In this document: in pieces, positions 1 through 5,933 of the stretch | Numbering within the stretch: position 1 is the first letter of the stretch | How the letters are laid out: every line of letters starts with the position of its first letter | Assembly: GCA_905236975.1 (NCBI GenBank) | Contig: CAJOQU010000045.1 | Location: 1 to 6,157 of the forward strand | Reading direction: 5' to 3' | Length of the DNA: 6,157 bases | Source: an uncultured Clostridia bacterium | GTDB taxonomy: Bacteria > Bacillota > Clostridia > Oscillospirales > Acutalibacteraceae | The notes under the pieces: model-generated | Seen by the model: only the letters and a program-made list of their open reading frames with translations | Database searches by the model: none | Told to the model about the DNA's origin: nothing | Made by a program: the position numbers and the translations under genes

Positions 1-604
1 CGACAGTCCGGTTGCAGCTTGGACCATGGCCAAGCGGGGCTTGCGCCTGAACGCCGTGCATTTTGCCAGCCCACCGTATACCAGCCCGCGTGCCGAGCAG
101 AAGGTGCGCACATTGCTTAAAAAGGTGGCGGCATACAGCGGCGCTGTCGATTTGGCCGTGGTGCCTTTTACAGAAATTCAAGACGCCATTGCCGAGCACT
201 GCCCCGAGGAGTATTTTACCCTCATCATGCGGCGCATGATGATGCGCATTGCCGAGCGGCTGGCCGTTCGTTCGGGCAGTCCCGCGCTGATTACCGGCGA
301 AAGCCTGGGTCAGGTGGCAAGCCAGACCTTGCCGGCGCTGGTCACCACCGACAGTGTGGTGCAAATGCCCGTCTTGCGGCCGCTGATCGGCATGGACAAG
401 GAGGAGATCGTCCGCATCGCACGGGAGATCGACACCTTCGAAACCTCTATTTTGCCGTACGAAGACTGCTGTACGGTCTTTACCCCCAAGCACCCCAAGA
501 CCCGCCCAACCTTGTCCGCCTGTGAAGAGGCCGAAAAGGCGCTTGATGTGGCGGCACTGGTTGACAAGGCGGTCACTCAAACCGCTTTTTCATATGTTGA
601 TTAA
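1..604 (+). CDS. thiI: tRNA 4-thiouridine synthase ThiI, 3' part (5' end outside window)
   Basis: ThiI uses ATP to adenylate U8 of tRNA and then inserts sulfur to give 4-thiouridine; in many bacteria it also passes sulfur to the thiamine thiazole pathway. The frame is already open at base 2 and starts with DSPVAAW, the end of the PP-loop ATP-binding motif (SGGxDSPVA), so the true start and the N-terminal ferredoxin-like and THUMP domains lie upstream. The ATG at 26 is internal. About 200 residues are visible of a family length near 390. Family hallmarks are AVHFASPPYTS, TGESLGQVASQT, RPLIGMDKEEI and EDCCTVFTPKHP; the Cys pair in the last lies where E. coli Cys344 is found. The protein stops about 45 residues after that motif, so there is no C-terminal rhodanese domain. 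This is the usual Firmicutes form, which receives sulfur from a dedicated cysteine desulfurase. The next gene begins 14 bp downstream, probably in the same operon. Confidence 0.95.
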   Translation, partial: DSPVAAWTMAKRGLRLNAVHFASPPYTSPRAEQKVRTLLKKVAAYSGAVDLAVVPFTEIQDAIAEHCPEEYFTLIMRRMMMRIAERLAVRSGSPALITGESLGQVASQTLPALVTTDSVVQMPVLRPLIGMDKEEIVRIAREIDTFETSILPYEDCCTVFTPKHPKTRPTLSACEEAEKALDVAALVDKAVTQTAFSYVD

Positions 605-618
605 AAGGAACGCTGTTT

Positions 619-1557
619 ATGAGCCATGTAAAAGAGTCCCGGGCAAAGGTCTTTTTAGCTGAGTTGCGTCAATCCTACCTGCCCGGTAAAAAAGACAATG
701 TTAAGCAAATTTTCATGAAAATCTTTTTTCTGGCGGCGCTGCTCACCTTGATCGTGTCGGCGGGGTATTTGACTCATTATTTTTTGAGCGCCCGCAAGCA
801 GAATAACATTGTCAAGCAAAGCCGCCAACTTTGGCACAGTGCCTCGGAACAACCGAGCGATGATAAACCCGATTCGGCGCTGATTCAGGCCATGTTAGAA
901 GAAAACGGCGATTTCAAAGCCTGGCTGACGGTTCCCGGCACCGAAATTGACAACCCGGTTTATCAGGCGAAGGACAATCAATTTTACTTGACCCACAACC
1001 AAAAAAAGCAAAAAGCCGCCGGAGGCGCGCTGTTTTTCGGTGCCGAGAATGTCATCACCGAAGATCAAACCGACAAAAATCTGCTTATTTACGGCCACAA
1101 AATGAAAAACGGCACCATGTTCGGCACGCTGGAAAGACTGCGTGAGCTGCCTTTTTACCAAGAGCACCCCACCTTTACCCTTTCCACCCTTTACCATACC
1201 GGCACCTATAAAATTTACGCCGTGTTTCTTTTAAACGCCGAAAAGGCGGATGATGACGGGCACATTTACAACATTGCCCGCAAAAGCTTTTTTAATATCG
1301 ATGATTTTGATTCATGGGTGGCCGAGGCGACCGAGCGCAGTCTCCTCCACACCGGGGTGGACGTACAGATGACCGATAACATCATCACCCTGGTCACCTG
1401 TGCTTACGATTTCAACAACGCACGTCTGGTGGTGATGGCGCGCGAAACCAGGCAGGGTGAATCCGAGCAGACCGATACGTCGGCCGCCACGGTCAATCCC
1501 TCACCGCGCTACCCCAAACGTTGGTATGACGACCGCGGGATCGATTTCCCGTTTTAA
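619..1557 (+). CDS. srtB: class B sortase, membrane-anchored transpeptidase
   Basis: Sortases cleave a C-terminal sorting signal on secreted proteins and join them to peptidoglycan on the outer face of the membrane. The 312-residue product has a basic N-terminus, one membrane segment at about residues 33-56 and an extracellular catalytic domain at about 95-280. The catalytic triad is visible: His160 in YGHKMKNGTMFG, Cys261 in TLVTCAYDF and Arg269 in NNARLVVMAR. The YGHxMKxGxMF form and the helical insert between His and Cys (about residues 220-242) indicate class B rather than class A. A proline- and charge-containing tail of about 35 residues follows the catalytic domain. The start is supported by AAAAGGAA at 603-610, which overlaps the thiI stop. 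No sorting signal of the LPxTG or NPxTG kind is seen in this window, so its substrates are elsewhere. The stop is 17 bp before the next start, so the two genes are probably co-transcribed. Confidence 0.93.
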   Translation: MSHVKESRAKVFLAELRQSYLPGKKDNVKQIFMKIFFLAALLTLIVSAGYLTHYFLSARKQNNIVKQSRQLWHSASEQPSDDKPDSALIQAMLEENGDFKAWLTVPGTEIDNPVYQAKDNQFYLTHNQKKQKAAGGALFFGAENVITEDQTDKNLLIYGHKMKNGTMFGTLERLRELPFYQEHPTFTLSTLYHTGTYKIYAVFLLNAEKADDDGHIYNIARKSFFNIDDFDSWVAEATERSLLHTGVDVQMTDNIITLVTCAYDFNNARLVVMARETRQGESEQTDTSAATVNPSPRYPKRWYDDRGIDFPF

Positions 1558-1574
1558 AATAAGGAGGGCGAACA

Positions 1575-2759
1575 ATGTTTCAAAATTTGAAAGTGGATAT
1601 GATCTATTACAAGATCAATACCGATTTTGAGCTGGAATTTAATCTGTGCGGGTGTTGCCGCATGCGCCTGCTGAATGATAAAGTGGCTGATAAAAAAAGT
1701 TTGGTGCAGCATCTTTCCCGCGCGGTCTCGCGCAGCACGGTCATTTTGATCGCGGGGGCGCTTTTCGGGGCGGATGGGCTTATCTCGCTTGTGGCGCACA
1801 TTATCGGAAAAGACGTTGAACAGGTAGACAATAAGGTTTACGGTATTCAAAGCAACGACGCGATCTCGATCATTCGCGGTTCGGTGCCGCTGGTCACGCC
1901 GGAGGGATATTTCGGCGGCTGTATCATTGAAAGCGGCCCGCAAACCATGATCCTGTTGAGCGACAATAAAACGGTGCGTAAGTCTATTATGCAGACCCTC
2001 ATCCACCCGTATATGGAAGAGCTCTACGCTGCCTCCGGTAAAAAGGAAACGCCGACCGCGCCTGAGGAACCGCCGGTTTCGTCTGACCCGGCCGAGCCTG
2101 CTCCCGTCGAAGACCCGGCGCTGTTCGTTCCGGCGCCGGAGACTCCGGTGGTTGAAGAACCGGACTTGCCTGAAGAACCGGACTCGCCTGAAGAACCGGA
2201 AGAAGAACACCCTACGGAAATCGTTTCGCAGTCCCCGGAAGAACCGGCGGAAGAACCCACGGAAGAAGAATCATCGTTCGATGAAAAAACGCCTTCGCCG
2301 GCTGAATCCGAATCGGAAGCCGCAGCGAATATCGCCAAATCGACCGAACCCCTTTCAAAGCCGACGCCCGAGGTGACGACGAAAAAAATCGATTTATCAG
2401 AGGGCATGATCTTTGAAACCGAGGATCCGGCATTTGAAGAATCGTTCGAAGAGGATGATGGCGTGGAATTTATAATGGAGCCTGAAAAAATGAAAAAAAG
2501 CCGCACCAAGTCGAACCAAAGCGTGTTTGAATATCAAACCGATTTTTCCGAACAGGATGATGAGTATCACGCCGTGATCGACTCCGATTCGCCAAAACCG
2601 TTGACGGCTTTTTCGCGTCATTTAATCTTTTTGGTTATTTTGGTGGTTTTGTTTGCCGCGTTAGCTATTTTGGCGTATTCTTTGTTTTATCTTCCCTTAC
2701 GACAAAATTATTCACCGATTCAATACCTGCATGATATTTTCGAGCGGTTGTTTGGGTAA
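1575..2759 (+). CDS. membrane-anchored protein with degenerate MoCF (CinA/MoaB-like) domain and acidic Pro/Glu linker
   Basis: No named family fits the whole 394-residue protein. Residues 8-152 follow the layout of the molybdopterin-binding (MoCF) domain of CinA/MoaB. A helix (DKKSLVQHLSRAVSRS) is followed by a hydrophobic strand and a glycine-containing turn (TVILIAGALFGADGL, 55-69), then a helix ending GKDVEQVD. A later VTPEGYFGGCIIESG...TMILL segment (107-128) resembles the GTAPGF...TVILLPGPP region, and HPYMEEL follows. The signature GGLGPTxDD and LPGPPxE residues are not retained, so catalysis by the classical mechanism is doubtful. Residues 157-345 are a low-complexity linker rich in Glu, Pro and Ser. 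A membrane segment lies at about 349-373, followed by a 21-residue tail. With no signal peptide, the domain is predicted cytoplasmic and tail-anchored. N-terminal Cys25, Cys27 and Cys28 form a small cluster. AAGGAGG at 1561-1567 fixes the start at 1575. Gene function is unknown; coupling with the upstream sortase gene is inferred from spacing. The fold call is from pattern comparison only. Confidence 0.75.
   Translation: MFQNLKVDMIYYKINTDFELEFNLCGCCRMRLLNDKVADKKSLVQHLSRAVSRSTVILIAGALFGADGLISLVAHIIGKDVEQVDNKVYGIQSNDAISIIRGSVPLVTPEGYFGGCIIESGPQTMILLSDNKTVRKSIMQTLIHPYMEELYAASGKKETPTAPEEPPVSSDPAEPAPVEDPALFVPAPETPVVEEPDLPEEPDSPEEPEEEHPTEIVSQSPEEPAEEPTEEESSFDEKTPSPAESESEAAANIAKSTEPLSKPTPEVTTKKIDLSEGMIFETEDPAFEESFEEDDGVEFIMEPEKMKKSRTKSNQSVFEYQTDFSEQDDEYHAVIDSDSPKPLTAFSRHLIFLVILVVLFAALAILAYSLFYLPLRQNYSPIQYLHDIFERLFG
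2154..2200 (+). repeat. 18-bp tandem repeat, about 2.6 copies, in the acidic linker
   Basis: Copies begin at 2154, 2172 and 2190. The first two differ at one base and the third is cut short after 11 bases. Each full copy encodes EEPDxP. Looser GAAGAACC units continue to about 2260. The repeat keeps the reading frame, so copy-number change would alter linker length without breaking the gene. Confidence 0.85.
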
Positions 2760-2761
2760 AA

Positions 2762-2853
2762 ACGGCTTCCGCCCTGCAAGCGAAGATTACCCGAAAAGCA
2801 CTTTGCGGCGTTTTGGCGGGACGTTTCCGTAAAACCGGGGCTTGCACCGCCGG
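2762..2853 (+). other. GC-rich intergenic segment with possible RNA structure
   Basis: This part of the 335-bp gene-free region between the MoCF-like gene and ppdK is clearly richer in GC than the AT-rich stretch after it. TGCAAGC at 2775-2781 is the reverse complement of GCTTGCA at 2840-2846. Directly inside this pair, CCCG (2790-2793, after an 8-nt bulge) can pair with CGGG (2836-2839), giving 11 pairs. Just outside, CGGC (2763-2766) can pair with GCCG (2849-2852). No known RNA family or convincing gene was recognised. It could be a small RNA, part of the upstream transcript's 3' end, a dispersed repeat or chance. Confidence 0.3.
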
Positions 2854-2948
2854 ACACCTTCAAAATGCAATGCCTTTTTTGCTTGTGTACAGGATAAATT
2901 TGTTGCAGAATCTATAAAAAGAAAAAATAATATTACATTTATTTGTGT

Positions 2949-2996
2949 AAAATAAACCGATTTTTAAAAAAAGAAAAAAATCGGTTTATTTTTTTT
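2949..2996 (+). terminator. Rho-independent terminator of the thiI-srtB-MoCF-like gene transcript
   Basis: A perfect 17-bp inverted repeat has arms at 2949-2965 and 2976-2992 with a 10-nt A-rich loop. The stem core is AAACCGA/TCGGTTT, and the right arm runs into a T tract that ends at 2996. The stem is AT-rich but long. It lies after the three-gene run and immediately before the ppdK promoter, so it most simply insulates ppdK from upstream transcription. Confidence 0.85.
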
Positions 2997-3004
2997 CAAA
3001 AAAT

Positions 3005-3013
3005 TGGTATAAT
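3005..3013 (+). promoter_or_regulatory. extended -10 promoter for ppdK
   Basis: TGGTATAAT contains a perfect TATAAT (3008-3013) preceded by the TGn extension. No good -35 hexamer is present at 16-18 bp; that region falls in the terminator's right arm and T tract (for example TTTATT at 2985-2990). An extended -10 element can compensate for a weak -35. Transcription would begin near 3020, giving a leader of about 75 nt. Confidence 0.7.
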
Positions 3014-3022
3014 GGTTTGGAT

Positions 3023-3039
3023 ACCTATAAAATATAGGT
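3023..3039 (+). other. 5' leader hairpin of ppdK mRNA
   Basis: ACCTATA (3023-3029) and TATAGGT (3033-3039) form a perfect 7-bp stem with a 3-nt AAA loop. It lies only a few bases after the predicted transcription start. A hairpin at the 5' end can protect an mRNA from decay; a binding site for a regulator is also possible. The role is inferred. Confidence 0.5.
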
Positions 3040-3077
3040 TGCAAAAAGCTATATTGGAGTTCATCCATAAAAAAATC

Positions 3078-3083
3078 AGGAGG
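3078..3083 (+). promoter_or_regulatory. ribosome binding site of ppdK
   Basis: A consensus AGGAGG lies 11 nt before the ATG at 3095. The spacing is slightly long but the match is perfect, and it fixes the ppdK start. Confidence 0.85.
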
Positions 3084-3094
3084 TTGATTCGGAA

Positions 3095-5728
3095 ATGAGT
3101 CATAAGTACGTTTACCTTTTCAGCGAAGGCGACGCCAACATGCGTGAGCTTTTGGGCGGTAAGGGCGCCAATTTGGCCGAAATGACCAAAATCGGGCTTC
3201 CCGTTCCGCAGGGCTTTACCATCTCTACCGAGGCTTGTACGCAGTACTACGAGGACGGTCAGAAAATCAATGATGAAATCCAGGCGCAGATCATGGAATA
3301 TATCATCAAGATGGAAGAAATCACCGGTAAAAAATTCGGTGATAAGGAAAATCCGCTTCTCGTTTCGGTTCGTTCGGGCGCGCGTGCATCCATGCCCGGC
3401 ATGATGGACACCATCTTAAACCTTGGCTTGAACGAGGAAGTGGTGCAGGTCATCGCCGATAAATCGGGCAACCCCCGTTGGGCGTGGGACTGCTACAGAA
3501 GATTTATCCAAATGTATTCCGACGTGGTGATGGAAGTCGGCAAAAAGTATTTTGAACAATTGATCGATGAAATGAAGGAAAAGAAGGGCGTCACGCAGGA
3601 TGTGGAGCTCGATGCCGACGACCTGAAAGAGCTTGCCTCGCAGTTTAAGGCCGAGTATAAAGCCAAGATCGGCGCGGATTTCCCGAGCGACCCGAAAGAG
3701 CAGCTCATGGGCGCCATCAAAGCCGTTTTCCGTTCATGGGACAACCCCCGTGCCAACGTTTATCGCCGTGATAACGATATCCCCTATTCCTGGGGTACTG
3801 CGGTCAACGTGCAGTCCATGGCCTTCGGCAACATGGGTGACGATTGCGGTACCGGCGTTGCCTTTACCCGTGACCCGGCAACCGGCGAAAAAGGCCTGTT
3901 CGGTGAATTTTTGACCAATGCGCAGGGCGAAGACGTGGTGGCCGGTGTTCGCACCCCCATGAAGATCGCCGAAATGGAACAGAAATTCCCCGAGGCTTTC
4001 GCTGAATTTAAAAAGGTTTGCGAGACTCTCGAAAAACACTATCGCGACATGCAGGATATGGAGTTCACCGTTGAACACGGCAAGCTCTTCATGCTGCAAA
4101 CCCGTAACGGTAAGCGCACCGCGCAGGCCGCTTTGAAGATCGCCTGCGATTTGGTAGACGAAGGCATGCGCACCGAGGAAGAGGCCGTTCTGATGATCGA
4201 CCCGCGTAACCTCGATACCCTTCTGCACCCGCAGTTTGACGCCAAGGCTTTAAAGGCCGCCACCCCCGTCGGTAAGGGCTTGGGCGCTTCGCCCGGCGCC
4301 GCTTGCGGTAAGATCGTCTTCACCGCGGATGATGCCGAGGCTTGGAAAGCCAGGGGCGAAAAGGTCGTTTTGGTTCGCCTTGAAACCTCACCGGAAGATA
4401 TTACCGGCATGAAAGCCTCGCAGGGCATTCTGACCGTTCGCGGCGGCATGACCTCGCACGCGGCCGTGGTTGCCCGCGGTATGGGCACCTGCTGTGTTTC
4501 GGGCTGCTCCGAAATCAATATGGACGAAGAAAATAAAAAGTTTGAACTGGGCGGCAAAACCTATCATGAGGGTGATTACATCTCCATTGATGGTTCCACC
4601 GGTAATATTTATGACGGCATCATCCCCACGGCAGATGCTTCCATCGCCGGTGAATTTGGCCGTATCATGGCGTGGGCCGATAAATACAGAACCATGAAGG
4701 TCCGCACCAATGCCGACACCCCGCGTGATGCGAAAAAAGCGCGTGAGCTGGGCGCCGAGGGCATCGGTCTTTGCCGTACCGAGCATATGTTCTTTGAGGC
4801 CGACCGTATCGCCGCCTTCCGCGAGATGATCTGTGCTGACACCGTGGAAGAACGCGAAACCGCGCTTGCTAAGATTATGCCGTATCAGCAGGGCGACTTT
4901 GAAGAGCTTTATGAGGCGCTCGAAGGCAACCCGGTTACCATTTGTTTCTTAGACCCGCCGCTGCATGAGTTCGTTCCTACCGAGGAGGATGACATCAAGG
5001 CTTTGGCCGCCGCGCAGGGCAAGAGTGTCGAAACCATCAAAAGCATCATCGCTTCTCTGCATGAGTTCAACCCCATGATGGGTCACCGCGGCTGCCGCCT
5101 GACCGTCACCTATCCCGAGATCGCAAAAATGCAGACCACCGCTGTGATCCGCGCCGCGATCAGCGTGAAGAAGAAACATCCCGATTGGAATATCAAACCC
5201 GAAATTATGATCCCGCTGGTAGGCGAAGTCAAAGAATTCAAGTTTGTGAAGAAAATCGTGGTTGAAACGGCCGACGCCGAAATTGCGGCCGCCGGTGTGG
5301 ATCTCGCCTATGAAGTGGGCACCATGATCGAAATTCCGCGTGCCGCCTTAACGGCTGATGAAATCGCCAAAGAGGCTGACTTCTTCTGCTTCGGCACCAA
5401 CGACCTGACTCAAATGACCTTCGGTTTCAGCCGTGACGATGCCGGTAAGTTCCTGAATGCTTACTATGATACCAAGATCTTTGAAAACGATCCGTTTGCG
5501 AAGCTGGATCAGGTCGGCGTTGGCAAGCTGATGAAGATGGCGCTTGACCTCGGCAAACCCGTGAATCCGAATCTGCATTGCGGAATCTGTGGTGAGCACG
5601 GCGGCGACCCGACTTCGGTTGAGTTCTGCCATGAGATCGGACTGGACTATGTTTCCTGCTCGCCCTTCCGTGTGCCGATCGCCCGCCTTGCCGCAGCCCA
5701 GGCAGCTATTAAGGAGCAGGGGAAATAA
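3095..5728 (+). CDS. ppdK: pyruvate,phosphate dikinase, full length, with Arg617 replaced by Cys
   Basis: PPDK catalyses ATP + phosphate + pyruvate = AMP + PPi + phosphoenolpyruvate in the cytoplasm; anaerobes use it in either direction around glycolysis. The 877 residues match the family length (874 in C. symbiosum) and numbering is almost identical. The N-terminal nucleotide-binding domain shows GGKGANLAEM (21-30), VRSGARASMPGMMDT (92-106) and LQTRNGKRTA (334-343). The central phosphohistidine domain has GGMTSHAAVVARG with His455. The C-terminal pyruvate/PEP barrel has LCRTEHMFFEADR (Arg561), MMGHRGCRL (Arg665), MIEIPRA (Glu746), GTNDLTQMTFGFSRDD (Asn769, Asp770) and GICGEHGGDP (Cys832, equivalent to Cys831). 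The odd point is VTICFLDPPLHEF: residue 617 is Cys (TGT at 4943-4945), whereas the family has the phosphate-binding Arg617. This could inactivate or alter the enzyme, or be a base error. Expression is probably monocistronic from the promoter at 3005-3013. No PPDK regulatory protein gene is visible here. Confidence 0.97.
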   Translation: MSHKYVYLFSEGDANMRELLGGKGANLAEMTKIGLPVPQGFTISTEACTQYYEDGQKINDEIQAQIMEYIIKMEEITGKKFGDKENPLLVSVRSGARASMPGMMDTILNLGLNEEVVQVIADKSGNPRWAWDCYRRFIQMYSDVVMEVGKKYFEQLIDEMKEKKGVTQDVELDADDLKELASQFKAEYKAKIGADFPSDPKEQLMGAIKAVFRSWDNPRANVYRRDNDIPYSWGTAVNVQSMAFGNMGDDCGTGVAFTRDPATGEKGLFGEFLTNAQGEDVVAGVRTPMKIAEMEQKFPEAFAEFKKVCETLEKHYRDMQDMEFTVEHGKLFMLQTRNGKRTAQAALKIACDLVDEGMRTEEEAVLMIDPRNLDTLLHPQFDAKALKAATPVGKGLGASPGAACGKIVFTADDAEAWKARGEKVVLVRLETSPEDITGMKASQGILTVRGGMTSHAAVVARGMGTCCVSGCSEINMDEENKKFELGGKTYHEGDYISIDGSTGNIYDGIIPTADASIAGEFGRIMAWADKYRTMKVRTNADTPRDAKKARELGAEGIGLCRTEHMFFEADRIAAFREMICADTVEERETALAKIMPYQQGDFEELYEALEGNPVTICFLDPPLHEFVPTEEDDIKALAAAQGKSVETIKSIIASLHEFNPMMGHRGCRLTVTYPEIAKMQTTAVIRAAISVKKKHPDWNIKPEIMIPLVGEVKEFKFVKKIVVETADAEIAAAGVDLAYEVGTMIEIPRAALTADEIAKEADFFCFGTNDLTQMTFGFSRDDAGKFLNAYYDTKIFENDPFAKLDQVGVGKLMKMALDLGKPVNPNLHCGICGEHGGDPTSVEFCHEIGLDYVSCSPFRVPIARLAAAQAAIKEQGK

Positions 5729-5729
5729 T

Positions 5730-5864
5730 CCCAAAAAGCCCCTTAAAATCGCTGAACTGACCGTCGATGAAGCCTACGCCCGCGAGTTTGTCCAAACGGC
5801 CCCGAGCGTACACCACTTCAAGACAAGTCAGTGGAAAGATATCCGAATCGATATCTTGATCTAA
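5730..5864 (+). pseudogene. reading-frame remnant without a start, after ppdK
   Basis: Directly after the ppdK stop, in a different frame, 44 codons run open to a TAA at 5862-5864. From about 5742 they use the same C/G-ending codons as the neighbouring genes (GCC TAC GCC CGC GAG; AGC, CAC CAC TTC AAG). The peptide includes ELTVDEAYAREFVQ and ends KDIRIDILI. There is no ATG, GTG or TTG start and no ribosome binding site after ppdK. The frame extends back into ppdK only as a poor antiphase reading. It looks like the 3' end of a gene whose 5' part was lost, followed by that gene's terminator. The family was not recognised. It could also be plain non-coding sequence. Confidence 0.35.
5836..5857. 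repeat. 8-bp inverted repeat around a 6-nt spacer
   Basis: AAGATATC (5836-5843) and GATATCTT (5850-5857) are perfect reverse complements separated by CGAATC. The repeat falls at the 3' end of the remnant frame, where it encodes the symmetric DIRIDI. It might be an operator-like site, but codon content may explain it. Confidence 0.4.
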
Positions 5865-5878
5865 GCACTAATCCAAAG

Positions 5879-5913
5879 AAATTCCCTCCGTCGCAACCCG
5901 GCGGAGGGAATTT
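5879..5913 (+). terminator. 12-bp GC-rich hairpin, probable terminator with short T tract
   Basis: AAATTCCCTCCG (5879-5890) and CGGAGGGAATTT (5902-5913) form a perfect 12-bp stem with an 11-nt loop. The right arm ends in only three T bases and then GGG, so the U tract is weak. Its place after ppdK and the remnant frame fits a terminator; partial read-through into the gene at 5934 is possible. Confidence 0.6.
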
Positions 5914-5933
5914 GGGAAAGTGGAGAAAATGTC

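Noticed and set aside
26..604. ATG at 26 as the start of a short independent protein
   Set aside because: The frame is open to the window edge and the upstream codons encode the end of the ThiI PP-loop motif, so this methionine is internal.
1554..2509. Long minus-strand open frames opposite the MoCF-like gene (1554-2210, 2024-2509)
   Set aside because: They give Arg-rich or Ser/Gly-rich low-complexity products that mirror the Glu/Pro repeats of the + strand, with no ribosome binding sites or family motifs.
2865..2897. Ten-codon cysteine-rich open frame (MQCLFCLCTG) in the intergenic region
   Set aside because: It is very short, has no ribosome binding site, and is as likely by chance in a T-rich stretch.
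2903..2931. TTGCAG-N17-AATAAT as a promoter upstream of the terminator
   Set aside because: Both hexamers are poor, the region is generally AT-rich, and a transcript from here would run straight into the terminator.
3734..4786. Minus-strand open frames opposite ppdK
   Set aside because: The + strand is a full-length, motif-complete PPDK; the opposite frames follow from its codon bias.
5767..5859. Small open frame from the ATG at 5767
   Set aside because: It has no ribosome binding site, its product looks unlike a protein (SKRPRAYTTSRQ), and the host-like codon pattern is in another frame.
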